This document shows positions 37,691 through 47,369 of a DNA stretch of 64,000 nt, piece after piece (the first letter of the stretch is position 1; every line of letters starts with the position of its first letter). Below the pieces are notes generated by a model that saw only the letters and a program-made list of their open reading frames with translations, was not told the origin of the DNA and searched no databases. Source of the stretch: Anaerococcus lactolyticus ATCC 51172 (GTDB lineage Bacteria > Bacillota > Clostridia > Tissierellales > Peptoniphilaceae); contig NZ_GG666046.1 of NCBI RefSeq assembly GCF_000156575.1, positions 1-64,000 on the forward strand, read 5' to 3'. The translations under genes were made by a program, and so were the position numbers.

Positions 37691-38127
37691 TATTCAAATA
37701 TTTCTAAATATTTGCCGTAGCCTTCTTCTTTTAGCTTATTTTTTGGGATAAAACGAAGGGCAGCTCCATTTATGCAATATCTAAGGCCGGTTGCTTCTTT
37801 GGGACCATCTGGGAAAACATGGCCGAGGTGGCTATCTGCTTCCTTGCTTCTGACTTCGATTCTTTTTCGCATGAGCCTAAAGTCATCCTTTTCTGTAAGG
37901 TCGGTGCCATCAATAGGTTTGGTAAAGGAAGGCCAACCACAGCCTGCATTAAACTTATCTTTTGAAGAAAAAAGTGGCTCGCCAGAGACTATATCAACAT
38001 AAATCCCATCTTCATAAAAATTGTCATATTCAGATGAAAATGGCATTTCTGTGCCACTTTCTTGGGTCACTTCATATTGAATATCAGTTAAGATTTTTTT
38101 CAAATCGTCTTTATTGTATTTACTCAT
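37690..38127 (-). CDS. msrB: Peptide-methionine (R)-S-oxide reductase
   Basis: 145 aa. It reduces methionine-R-sulfoxide in oxidised proteins. The catalytic Cys is C118 in [11 protein letters not shown], the probable resolving Cys is C63 in GCGWPSF, and the conserved [10 protein letters not shown] is at 100-109. The two CxxC zinc motifs of many MsrB proteins are absent, so this is the zinc-free type. RBS AGGAGG with 8-base spacing. Divergent from the aminotransferase gene. Confidence 0.95.
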   Translation of the reverse strand: MSKYNKDDLKKILTDIQYEVTQESGTEMPFSSEYDNFYEDGIYVDIVSGEPLFSSKDKFNAGCGWPSFTKPIDGTDLTEKDDFRLMRKRIEVRSKEADSHLGHVFPDGPKEATGLRYCINGAALRFIPKNKLKEEGYGKYLEIFE

Positions 38128-38199
38128 AAAATTTTCCTCCTGTTTTTAATTCATACCCAAAATTATCTACAAAACCCAAGTCATGGCAATAAAATTCGG

Positions 38200-38205
38200 T
38201 ATAAT
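38200..38205 (+). promoter_or_regulatory. -10 box of the aminotransferase gene
   Basis: TATAAT 29 bases before the start codon, in the intergenic region shared with msrB. A convincing -35 was not identified. Confidence 0.45.
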
Positions 38206-38234
38206 AATAAAAAACCCTAGTAAAGGAGAAAAAC

Positions 38235-39455
38235 ATGACAATGACAATACAAAAAAGCGGAAAAACTGGTCCAGACCTCGCTTTTGCAATAAACGCCAAG
38301 GTAAAACAAGCCCAAGCCAAGTTTGGCAAGGCAAATGTAATTAACGCTGTTCTTGGCACCCTAGCCGATGATGAGGGAAATATAATCGCCCTCGATTCCT
38401 TCTATAAAAGACTTGAAACCATGGATAGGGGGCTTATCGCGTCCTACGCCCCAATAGAAGGGGAAAAGACCTTTAGAGATACAGTAATAAACCTACTTTT
38501 TGAGGACTATAGGCCAGATGCCTATATCGAAGCTGTATCCACACCGGGGGGCACAGGGGCTATTAGAAATGGGATATTTGCCTATGCTGACATTGGCGAT
38601 CCCGTTATTTGCCACGATTATTTTTGGCAACCCTACCAAAAGATGTGCAGGGAATTTGACAGAGACTTTAGGACCTATAATTTTTTCACCAAAGATTTTA
38701 AATTTGACCTTGCTTCCTACAAAAAATGTCAAGATGAGGCCCTAAAAGAGCACGATCGTTTGGTTTCTATAATCAATTCTCCAGGCAATAACCCAACCGG
38801 CTATTCGCTTTCCGATGAGGAATGGGATAAGGTTTTGGAAATTTCAAAAGAGGCTGTTGCTAGGGGCAAGAAAATTACCCTCCTTATAGATGTGGCCTAC
38901 ATAGAATTTGCAGGAGATGGCGAGCAAAAGAAGTTTTTCAATAAATTTTCAAAGCTTCCAGAAAATCTCATGGTCTTAGTTGCCTTTTCCATGTCCAAGG
39001 CCTACACAGCCTATGGTCTAAGAAGTGGGGCTGTGATTGGGATTTCAAGCTATAAGCAAGTCATTGAAGAATTTAAGGATGCCATGGCGACTTCTGCTAG
39101 GGTGAATTGGTCAAACGGAGTTCACGCTCCTCAGCTAATCCTAGTTGACCTAGCCAAGGAAGAAAATAAGGGAAAATACGACAAGGAGCTGGCGTCTTTA
39201 AAGGCTATGCTAAAGGAAAGGGCAGATGTCTTTGTAGGTGAAGCAGCCAAGCATAACTTGGAAATCATCCCATACTTCGGTGGATTTTTCGCCTTTGTAC
39301 CAACAGCTAGGGCCTTTGAAATAACAGAAAATTTGGAAAAAGAAAATATCTTCACCATCCCATCAGCCAAGGGAATAAGAATCGCTCTTTGCGCTACAAA
39401 CAAGGCAGATGTAGTGAAATTAGTGGAGAGAATTGCCTTTTACATGAATAAATAA
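38235..39455 (+). CDS. Pyridoxal-phosphate aminotransferase, class I/II
   Basis: 406 aa. Visible fold-type I landmarks are STPGGTGAIRNG near 97-108, NSPGNNPTG near 180, DVAYIEF with the cofactor-binding Asp, and SMSKAYTAYGLRSG, where the Lys forms the Schiff base. The tail carries the substrate-binding Arg in GIRIALC. It is most like aromatic/aspartate aminotransferases. Specificity is not decidable from sequence. RBS AAAGGAG. Confidence 0.88.
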   Translation: MTMTIQKSGKTGPDLAFAINAKVKQAQAKFGKANVINAVLGTLADDEGNIIALDSFYKRLETMDRGLIASYAPIEGEKTFRDTVINLLFEDYRPDAYIEAVSTPGGTGAIRNGIFAYADIGDPVICHDYFWQPYQKMCREFDRDFRTYNFFTKDFKFDLASYKKCQDEALKEHDRLVSIINSPGNNPTGYSLSDEEWDKVLEISKEAVARGKKITLLIDVAYIEFAGDGEQKKFFNKFSKLPENLMVLVAFSMSKAYTAYGLRSGAVIGISSYKQVIEEFKDAMATSARVNWSNGVHAPQLILVDLAKEENKGKYDKELASLKAMLKERADVFVGEAAKHNLEIIPYFGGFFAFVPTARAFEITENLEKENIFTIPSAKGIRIALCATNKADVVKLVERIAFYMNK

Positions 39456-39475
39456 ATTCTTATTTCGTCTTACTC

Positions 39476-39508
39476 TTGAAATAAAAAAACATCTTAGTAT
39501 ATTATAAC
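39476..39508 (+). promoter_or_regulatory. groESL promoter
   Basis: TTGAAA at 39476-39481 with AT-rich -10 candidates TATATT (39498-39503, spacer 16) or TATAAC (39503-39508), directly upstream of the CIRCE element. Confidence 0.65.
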
Positions 39509-39514
39509 TAGGAG

Positions 39515-39541
39515 TTAGCACTCAAACATAATGACTGCTAA
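39515..39541. promoter_or_regulatory. CIRCE element (HrcA operator)
   Basis: TTAGCACTC-N9-GACTGCTAA, one mismatch from the consensus TTAGCACTC-N9-GAGTGCTAA, sitting between promoter and groES. HrcA repression of groESL is expected; hrcA itself is not in the window. Confidence 0.93.
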
Positions 39542-39588
39542 CACAACCCAAAGCTATCATTATTTTATTTTCAATAGGAGGAAATAAT

Positions 39589-41500
<1,912 letters not shown>

Positions 41501-41567
41501 GCAAGGCTGTCCGCCTCGTTGAGGACCCTCCATGGAATGGTTCGCAGCGAAGCGAGAGAGAAAATTG

Positions 41568-41667
41568 TTGAAAAGTTCTTTCTTGTTAGTATAATGATTG
41601 TAACCAAGAAGGATAATATAAGCCCATGTGGGCACAAAAAAACCAGGAGTTGCACCTCCTGGTTTTT
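41568..41667 (+). ncRNA. Antitoxin RNA (RNA II-like) of Fst-type locus 1
   Basis: Promoter TTGAAA (41568-41573), 16 bases, TATAAT (41590-41595). The RNA would run from about 41602 through AACCAAGAAGGATAATATAA into the terminator ACCAGGAG/CTCCTGGT (41640-41667), which it shares with the convergent toxin gene. The stretch AAGAAGGATAATATAA (41606-41621) is repeated at 41750-41765 on the opposite side of the toxin start, so the RNA can pair with the 5' coding part of the toxin mRNA as well as with its terminator. This is the organisation of the par/RNA II antitoxin. Confidence 0.7.
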
Positions 41668-41676
41668 AATATTTGG

Positions 41677-41772
41677 CTAGTTATCGCCTTTGCGTCCGTC
41701 TAGCCATTTGCAGACGTAGTAACCAACAATTTCTGCCATGACGGATATTAAGAAGGATAATATAATCTCCAT
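41677..41772 (-). CDS. Fst-like type I toxin peptide, locus 1
   Basis: 31 aa, RBS GGGAGGTG. One hydrophobic helix (MEIILSFLISVMAEIVGYYV) then a charged tail CKWLDGRKGDN. Fst-family toxins have the same size and layout, with a tail containing W-L-D/E-x-R/K. The mRNA has a TGATATAAT extended -10 (minus strand, near 41826) and a small hairpin TTCTG-GTAA-CAGAA just before the ribosome-binding site. Membrane damage is the known activity of Fst; here the call rests on architecture. Confidence 0.7.
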   Translation of the reverse strand: MEIILSFLISVMAEIVGYYVCKWLDGRKGDN

Positions 41773-41849
41773 GCAAACACCTCCCTTCTGTTACCAGAAT
41801 GGATGCGATAACATATGTATTATATCATATTTAATTCTAAACATAAACA

Positions 41850-41921
41850 CAAAAAAGACGAGCGTGCAGGCCCGTCTTTTTTAGGTTGAGACCATGCTAA
41901 TTTTTTCTAGAACTCATGGTT
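41850..41921 (-). ncRNA. Orphan RNA II-like antitoxin RNA
   Basis: On the minus strand, TTGAAA (41950-41955), 16 bases, TATATT (41928-41933) drives an RNA of about 70 bases ending in the terminator GACGAGCGTGCAGGCCCGTC (core near 41857-41876). The sequence is closely similar to the antitoxin RNA of locus 2 in its promoter and in GTAACCATGA. No toxin frame lies on the opposite strand upstream of the terminator. A 10-base block (GAGACCATGC) matches the start of the locus 2 toxin mRNA, so cross-regulation is possible. Confidence 0.55.
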
Positions 41922-42021
41922 ACTATCAATATACCCACTACCTCTAAATTTTCAACATTAGTCGGTTTTGAGCTATAGCATTGAAATTTTGTAATGGGTG
42001 TTAAGTATAAAAATAAAAGAG

Positions 42022-42060
42022 TATAATAGTCATGTTATCATCGCTCTCATTAGCATGAGA
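42022..42060 (+). promoter_or_regulatory. Toxin promoter and SD-sequestering hairpin, locus 2
   Basis: TATAAT at 42022-42027, then CTCTCAT-TAGC-ATGAGAG (about 42044-42061) immediately upstream of GAGGAGGTGAG. In Fst mRNA a 5' hairpin next to the Shine-Dalgarno limits translation; this one is placed similarly. Confidence 0.55.
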
Positions 42061-42072
42061 GGAGGTGAGACC

Positions 42073-42174
42073 ATGCGATTGTTACTTGACATCATTTTTG
42101 CTGTTGTAATACAAATAATTGGTAACTATTTGTATAAGTGGCTAGAGAGCAAATTAAATAAAGATGATAACTAG
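42073..42174 (+). CDS. Fst-like type I toxin peptide, locus 2
   Basis: 33 aa, RBS GGAGGTG. Hydrophobic helix (LLLDIIFAVVIQIIGNYLY) followed by KWLESKLNKDDN. The tail aligns with that of locus 1 (IxGxYxxKWLxxKxxDN), so the two are homologues on opposite strands. It ends 7 bases before a strong two-way terminator GACGAGC-CCTAA-GCTCGTC (about 42184-42202) shared with the convergent antitoxin RNA. Confidence 0.72.
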   Translation: MRLLLDIIFAVVIQIIGNYLYKWLESKLNKDDN

Positions 42175-42179
42175 CACAC

Positions 42180-42245
42180 AAAAAGACGAGCCCTAAGCTC
42201 GTCTTTTTAGTTGGTAACACCATGCAGTTACTTGACATCATGGTT
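42180..42245 (-). ncRNA. Antitoxin RNA (RNA II-like) of Fst-type locus 2
   Basis: Minus-strand promoter TTGAAA (42274-42279), 16 bases, TATATT (42252-42257). The RNA starts near 42245 and ends in the terminator shared with the toxin. Its 5' part is complementary to the toxin mRNA around the start codon: ACCATGC and GTTACTTGACATCAT both occur in the toxin gene start (42070-42097) and on the plus strand at 42221-42245. This matches the direct-repeat pairing of Fst/RNA II systems. Confidence 0.72.
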
Positions 42246-42291
42246 ACTATTAATATACCCACTTTCTGTGGATTTTCAACATTAGTAATTC

Positions 42292-43212
42292 CTACTTATA
42301 TTTTTCCCTATTAGCCTTCAAAACTTTTTCGGAATGTTTTAGTCTTGATAGTTCTTCTTCATTTAGTTTAAGCTCGATTGCCTTTTCCATGCCGTCTTTG
42401 CCTAGGACACATGGGGTGGATAGGTAGATATCATCAAGACCGTACATGCCTTCCATAAGGGTGGCTACAAGGATGACTTTTTTTCTGTCGTTGACTATGG
42501 CGTCAATCATGGAGCAGACTGTGTTTCCTATCCCACATTGGGTGTGGCCCTTGCCGTCTATTACCCTCCAAGCCCTTTCTCTTACGAGGTTTTCCACGTC
42601 ATCTCTTGAAAAGCTTGCTGGGTTTTGTTTTAGATATTCCTCAAAGGTTAGGTTGTTGATAAAGATATTTGACCAGGCAACAAATTGGCTTTCGCCATGT
42701 TCACCAAGTACAACTCCCCTCACATCTGCTGGGTCAATTTCTAAAAGCTTGCATAAGGTGGTATTAAGCCTTGTAGTATCAAGGGCAGTACCAGATCCGA
42801 TGACCCTTTCTTTTGGAAAACCACTTGCCCTGTAGACCAAGTCTGCCATGAGGTCGCAAGGATTGCCCACAACTATAAAGATGCCCTTAAAACCTGCTTT
42901 TACAATTTCCTTAACATAGGCTTCTGTGGCGTCTTTGAACATCTCGTATTCTTCAAGTCTGTCACGCACGCCATCAAGACTGCCTGTGGCTGTGACGATT
43001 ATGTCCCTATCTGCCATATCCTTGTAGGATCCCCAGCTCATTTTTACATAGTGTGGGTAAAAGCTTGACGCATCCTCAATATCCATGGCTTGGGCCTTGG
43101 CCCTTTCTTCGATAATATCATTGTATTTTATGTCAGAAGCTATGCCCATTCTTGCGGCTGTGTAGCCAACTGCAAAACCAACAGCTCCTGCACCGATTAT
43201 TCCTAATTTCAT
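42292..43212 (-). CDS. L-lactate/malate dehydrogenase family protein
   Basis: 306 aa. Rossmann motif GAGAVG at residues 6-11, catalytic His in GEHGESQFVAWS (about 175), NAD-site GNPCDLM, and GSGTALDTTRLN before the active site. The substrate loop reads GSLDGVRDRLEE rather than the Q-x-x-G-E-x-R of standard L-lactate dehydrogenases, so another 2-oxoacid (for example 2-hydroxyisocaproate type) is possible. RBS GAGGTG. Its stop lies just upstream of the locus 2 antitoxin promoter on the same strand. Confidence 0.8.
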   Translation of the reverse strand: MKLGIIGAGAVGFAVGYTAARMGIASDIKYNDIIEERAKAQAMDIEDASSFYPHYVKMSWGSYKDMADRDIIVTATGSLDGVRDRLEEYEMFKDATEAYVKEIVKAGFKGIFIVVGNPCDLMADLVYRASGFPKERVIGSGTALDTTRLNTTLCKLLEIDPADVRGVVLGEHGESQFVAWSNIFINNLTFEEYLKQNPASFSRDDVENLVRERAWRVIDGKGHTQCGIGNTVCSMIDAIVNDRKKVILVATLMEGMYGLDDIYLSTPCVLGKDGMEKAIELKLNEEELSRLKHSEKVLKANREKYK

Positions 43213-43304
43213 ATTTTCACCTCAAAAATATTATAACTCAGAAATGAAAAATTCCTAATAAACTCCCCTCATAAAAAGATTCTATAAAAAAATTCGCGAG
43301 CTTC

Positions 43305-43333
43305 TTTACAAATCGTTTTATCTGTTATATAAT
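43305..43333 (+). promoter_or_regulatory. Promoter of the GntR-DUF5808 operon
   Basis: TTTACA (43305-43310), 17 bases, TATAAT (43328-43333). Confidence 0.65.
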
Positions 43334-43343
43334 ATATATAACG
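43325..43343. promoter_or_regulatory. Possible GntR operator
   Basis: Near-palindrome GTTATATAATATATATAAC overlapping the -10 box, placed as expected for self-repression by the YtrA-type regulator. AT-richness makes chance symmetry possible. Confidence 0.4.
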
Positions 43344-43363
43344 CATAGGACAAAGGAGGACTT

Positions 43364-43741
43364 ATGTTTTTAGAAATTGATTTTAAATCTGACTTGCCAA
43401 TCTATGAGCAAATCAGAAGGGGAATTATAATCGGCCTCGCCAATGGCCAAATAAATCCAGGTGACAAACTACCTTCTGTGAGGGAGATGGCGGAAAACAT
43501 CGGAATCAACCTCCACACTGTCAACAAGGCCTACAAGCTTTTGGAAGCCGATGGGGTTCTTACTATGGATCGCAGGTACGGCAGCCTCATTAGCGAGGAA
43601 AAAAACGCCATGAAGGACTTTGACGCCGACAAAATTTCTGGCGAACTAGACTACTTGCTTGCCATTTGCAAGTTAAAGGGTCTAAAGAAGGAAGACTTTA
43701 TAAATCATATCAATAAAAAATGGGAGAATAAAAATGACTGA
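43364..43741 (+). CDS. GntR-family regulator, YtrA subfamily
   Basis: 125 aa. N-terminal winged helix (PIYEQIRRGIIIGLANGQ, then GDKLPSVREMAENIGINLHT) with a short C-terminal dimerisation tail instead of a ligand domain, which is the YtrA subgroup. Such regulators usually control the membrane protein or ABC genes in their own operon. It overlaps the following gene by 8 bases. RBS AAAGGAGG. Confidence 0.88.
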   Translation: MFLEIDFKSDLPIYEQIRRGIIIGLANGQINPGDKLPSVREMAENIGINLHTVNKAYKLLEADGVLTMDRRYGSLISEEKNAMKDFDADKISGELDYLLAICKLKGLKKEDFINHINKKWENKND

Positions 43742-44828
43742 AGCAAGATTTATCGCAATAAATTATACATTTGTCCTTATACTGGTTGGTATAATTCAGG
43801 TCTTTGTTCAGACTTTTTCTAAAAAAGGCTACACACTTGGAGTATCAGTCCCAAAAGATGTGACAGAGACAGAAACCATGAAGCAAATTTTAATAGATTA
43901 TAAGATAATGGCCCTAACAATGACCATTTTCCTAGGTCTTGGTCAATATTTTTTGTCTTATGTCACAAAATCAGTGGGATTTTTGACACTTTTCTTTTTT
44001 ATAAGTCTAGGTCTTCTTTCCCTACCACTTATTATTTATAACAAGAATTTAAAAAACATGACCAAGGGACTTAGCCAAGATAAGAGGAAAATCATCGTTA
44101 TCGACAACAATGAAGGCAAGGCAGACTTAAGGAAAATAATGGCCATATTCTACGGAGCATCCCTTTTACTAATAATATTGGTAAGCCTATTTTTGTTTAT
44201 AAATTACGATAAAATTGGAAATCAAATCATTATGCAGACTGATTTTGAGGGCAAGGTCACAAGGATGGGTGATAAAACCTACCTTAATGTCTTTTATCCA
44301 AGTCTCATAAGCCTTGCTAGCCTTGCCATGTTTTATTATATAAACCTCATGGTTATCAAGGTTAGACCAAGAATTTCAAAGGAAAATCCAGAAAAATCTT
44401 TGGCGAATAATAGAAAAGCCAAGAAGATTTGGACCTATTACATAGGCATAAATGCCTTTGTCATGACCTTACTTTTTGAAGTCGGAGTTAATTTCCTAGC
44501 CCTAAAAAATACTAACCTTCCTTTATATATCCTAACCATTATTACAATCATATTGTCAATCGGAGGCGTGATATACCTTGGCATCAAGGTCGGCACTGAC
44601 GGTTCAAGACTTGATAAGATGGAAGACTTTTCCTTTGAGGAAGATGACAAGTATTGGATTTTGGGAGCTGGTTTTTACAATAATCCCGATGACCCAGCAA
44701 TTTTTGTGCCAAAAAGAATTGGAGTTGGCTATACAATAAATATCGGAAGACCCGCAGGTAAAGTTATTATGATTCTTACAGCCCTTATAATCATATTTTC
44801 TATAGTTTCTATGTTTATTTTTAACTAG
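43734..44828 (+). CDS. DUF5808-type membrane protein
   Basis: 364 aa with about seven to eight membrane helices. The N-terminal part resembles DUF1648-like membrane proteins. The C-terminal signature WILGAGFYNNPDDPAIFVPK plus GVGYTINIGRPAGK matches DUF5808. In Firmicutes such proteins typically pair with a YtrA-type GntR regulator, as here. The role is unknown, possibly cell-envelope stress. Translationally coupled to the regulator. Confidence 0.75.
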   Translation: MTEARFIAINYTFVLILVGIIQVFVQTFSKKGYTLGVSVPKDVTETETMKQILIDYKIMALTMTIFLGLGQYFLSYVTKSVGFLTLFFFISLGLLSLPLIIYNKNLKNMTKGLSQDKRKIIVIDNNEGKADLRKIMAIFYGASLLLIILVSLFLFINYDKIGNQIIMQTDFEGKVTRMGDKTYLNVFYPSLISLASLAMFYYINLMVIKVRPRISKENPEKSLANNRKAKKIWTYYIGINAFVMTLLFEVGVNFLALKNTNLPLYILTIITIILSIGGVIYLGIKVGTDGSRLDKMEDFSFEEDDKYWILGAGFYNNPDDPAIFVPKRIGVGYTINIGRPAGKVIMILTALIIIFSIVSMFIFN

Positions 44829-44833
44829 ACAAG

Positions 44834-44859
44834 CTCCCTTCAATAGCAAGGGAGTTTTT
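44834..44859 (+). terminator. Terminator of the GntR-DUF5808 operon
   Basis: CTCCCTT/AAGGGAG stem, 7-base loop, T run. Confidence 0.85.
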
Positions 44860-44914
44860 GTTTGAAATTTTGGAAACTCCTTACAATTTGATATTATTTT
44901 TGACCTTTCTATGT

Positions 44915-44920
44915 TATAAT
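44915..44920 (+). promoter_or_regulatory. Extended -10 of the malic enzyme gene
   Basis: ATGTTATAAT: a TGn extension before TATAAT. No -35 at ideal spacing (TTGATA lies 21 bases upstream). Confidence 0.5.
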
Positions 44921-44958
44921 TAGACTATGAAAAGGATTTTATAAAGAGAGGAATATTT

Positions 44959-46113
44959 ATGGACGTTTACGAAATAGCACTCAAAAAACACGAACAATGG
45001 CAGGGCAAGGTTGCCACAGAAGTGAAGGCGAAGGTCGAAAATGCGGAAGACCTAACCTACGCCTACACACCTGGCGTGGCAGAGCCTTGCAGGAAAATCC
45101 ACGAAGACGAGAAGAAGGCCTATGTCTACACCTCAAAGGCCAACACAATCGCAGTTGTCTCTGACGGATCAGCTGTCCTTGGTCTTGGCAATATCGGGCC
45201 AAAGGCTGGCTTGCCAGTTATGGAAGGTAAGGCTGTGCTTTTCAAAGAATTTGGCGATGTAAATGCAGTGCCAATTGTCCTTGATACCCAAGATGCTGAC
45301 GAAATTATCGAGACTGTTAAAAATATTGCCCCTACTTTCGGAGGTATAAATCTCGAGGATATTTCATCCCCTAGGTGCGTTTATATAGAAAATAAACTTA
45401 AGGAAATCCTTGATATTCCAGTGTTCCACGACGACCAACATGGCACAGCCATAGTGACAGTGGCAGCTTTGATAAATGCCCTAAAAATCGTAAATAAAAA
45501 TGTCGCAGACATCAAGGTTTTGATTTCAGGTGCAGGTGCAGCAGGCTATTCTATTACTAAACTCCTTTTGGATTTGGGAGTGAAAAATATAATCGCTTGT
45601 GACTCCAAAGGCACAATCAATAAGACCCACCTAGAAGGCTCAAACCCAGTCAAGGCCGAGCTTGCAAAGATTACTAACAAAGACAACCTCGTTGGAAGCC
45701 TCAAGGAAGCCATCAAGGGTTGTGATGTCTTTATCGGAGTGTCTGCCCCAGGTGTAATTGATGAAAATGACATCAAAAACATGGCAGCCGACCCAATAGT
45801 CTTTGCCATGGCAAACCCAGTCCCAGAGATAGACCCAGCCCTTGCCAAAGAGGCAGGAGCCAAGGTTGTAGCCACAGGCAGGTCAGATTATCCAAACCAA
45901 ATCAACAACGTCCTAGCCTTCCCGGGCATCTTTAGGGGTGCTCTTGATGCTCACGCCAAGGAAATCACAGATTCCATGAAACTTGCCGCAGCCAAGGCCC
46001 TAGCAGGTCTTGTAAGCGAGGAAAAATTATCAGCTGATTATGTAATTCCGGGCGCCTTTGAAGCAGGTGTGGCAGAAGCTGTTGCCAGAGCAGTCAAGGC
46101 TGAAATCAAATAG
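44959..46113 (+). CDS. NAD(P)-dependent malic enzyme
   Basis: 384 aa, the short bacterial form. It decarboxylates malate to pyruvate. Visible: TPGVAEPCRKI near 33-43 with the catalytic Tyr (YTPG), the divalent-metal region NLEDISSPRC and HDDQHGTAIV, Rossmann motif SGAGAAGYS, and ANPVPEIDP before the C terminus. RBS AGAGAGG. It probably links C4 acids to the pyruvate pool used by alanine dehydrogenase. Confidence 0.92.
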   Translation: MDVYEIALKKHEQWQGKVATEVKAKVENAEDLTYAYTPGVAEPCRKIHEDEKKAYVYTSKANTIAVVSDGSAVLGLGNIGPKAGLPVMEGKAVLFKEFGDVNAVPIVLDTQDADEIIETVKNIAPTFGGINLEDISSPRCVYIENKLKEILDIPVFHDDQHGTAIVTVAALINALKIVNKNVADIKVLISGAGAAGYSITKLLLDLGVKNIIACDSKGTINKTHLEGSNPVKAELAKITNKDNLVGSLKEAIKGCDVFIGVSAPGVIDENDIKNMAADPIVFAMANPVPEIDPALAKEAGAKVVATGRSDYPNQINNVLAFPGIFRGALDAHAKEITDSMKLAAAKALAGLVSEEKLSADYVIPGAFEAGVAEAVARAVKAEIK

Positions 46114-46449
46114 GTTATAAAAACTAACAAGGAAAATATGCTAGGAAAATCTCCACCCACCCCAAGCGACCCCACATCGCCTTTCGACGACCGAACCTAC
46201 GCGCCCTTTCGACGACCAAAGGGAGGAGAAACCTCATAAATGCGAGAATAACTTCGCCCTTGCGACAACCAAAGGTAGGAGAAAACCCATAAATGCGAGA
46301 ACAACTTCGCCCTTGCAACAACCAAAGGGAGGAGAAACCTCATAAATGCGAGAACAACTTCGCCCTTACGACAACCAAATGGAGGAGAAACCTCATAAAC
46401 AAGAGTCCATAAATTTTTGCATAAAAAAAGAGCTACCTTCTTATAGCCA
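46114..46449. repeat. 53-bp tandem repeat array
   Basis: About four imperfect copies of a 53-base unit between roughly 46195 and 46405. The marker ACTTCGCCCT recurs at 46251, 46304 and 46357, each followed by ACAACCAAAGGGAGGAGAAA and CTCATAAATGCGAG. Fifty-three is not a multiple of three and no start or frame is maintained, so it is not coding. The sequence before it (46130-46195) is a degenerate relative. Confidence 0.8.
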
Positions 46450-46473
46450 CCACCTCAGCCGGGGTGGTTTTTT
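46450..46473 (+). terminator. Intrinsic terminator downstream of the malic enzyme region
   Basis: CCACCTC/GGGGTGG stem followed by six Ts. It may end malic enzyme transcription after the repeat array. Confidence 0.7.
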
Positions 46474-46550
46474 ACTTGCCTTAACGATTGAATCCCCACC
46501 TATATTCTAGTAAAATAATAGGAGTTTGAGAGAAGAAAAAGAAAGTGGTA

Positions 46551-47369
46551 ATGATGAAAAAAGATATAAAATTAATAGCATTTGATATAGACGGGACCAT
46601 AATCACCAAAGACGGCAGGGTCCTAGAAGAAACAAAAAAAATAATAACCGACCTTAAGGCAAGAGGCATCAAGATAGTCCTCTGCACAGGCAGGAATTTC
46701 AATGGATTTTATTGGATAAGAGAAGGTCTGGGCCTTATGGACTTTGATGATTATTCGATTACCTGCACAGGTGCCTTTGTCAGACAAAACGCCACAGGCA
46801 AGGCCATCATCAAAAAGACCCTCAGCCCAGCAGATGTAGAGAAAATCGCAGCCAAACTTGATAATGACAAGATTGACCTCACCATCCACACTAGAGATAT
46901 CCTCTACAACAAAGCCAAAACCCCCAACAAACACTTCCGCTATGACCAGGGCCTAATGAAGATGCCATGGCTCAGGTACGAAAGCCTAGCCGACATCCAT
47001 GACGATCTCGCCAGAGTGAGCTTTGACAGCGATTTTGACACCCTAAATGACTTTGAAGACCGACACAAGGAAGAATTCAAAGACTCCTATAAGTACATGA
47101 GAAATGAAAAAACCATAATAGAAATTTTGAACAAGTCGGCAGGCAAGTCCGAGACCCTATCGGAGCTGGCAGACCTATTCAGCATAAAGATGGAAGAAAT
47201 CATGTACTTCGGCGATGGTGCCAACGACCTAAAATCCATCAAGGCTGTAGGCGTGGGCGTAGCCATGGGCAATGCGAGGACTATGACCAAGGAAGCTGCT
47301 GATTATGTCATAGGATCCAATGACGAGCCATCAATCGCAAATTTTTTGAAAGACTACTTTAATGACTAA
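46551..47369 (+). CDS. Cof-type HAD-IIB hydrolase
   Basis: About 272 aa. The start is uncertain: GTG 46545, ATG 46551 and ATG 46554 are all in frame; I use 46551. HAD motif I is AFDIDGTII, motif II VLCTGRN, and the C-terminal motif FGDGANDLKSI with VAMGNA. Small-molecule phosphatase family. First gene of a four-gene operon; its end overlaps walJ by 8 bases. Confidence 0.85.
   Translation: MMKKDIKLIAFDIDGTIITKDGRVLEETKKIITDLKARGIKIVLCTGRNFNGFYWIREGLGLMDFDDYSITCTGAFVRQNATGKAIIKKTLSPADVEKIAAKLDNDKIDLTIHTRDILYNKAKTPNKHFRYDQGLMKMPWLRYESLADIHDDLARVSFDSDFDTLNDFEDRHKEEFKDSYKYMRNEKTIIEILNKSAGKSETLSELADLFSIKMEEIMYFGDGANDLKSIKAVGVGVAMGNARTMTKEAADYVIGSNDEPSIANFLKDYFND

Noticed and set aside
46180-46405. 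CRISPR-like spacing of the 53-base repeats
   Set aside because: The units are contiguous and similar along their whole length, with no unique spacers and no cas genes.
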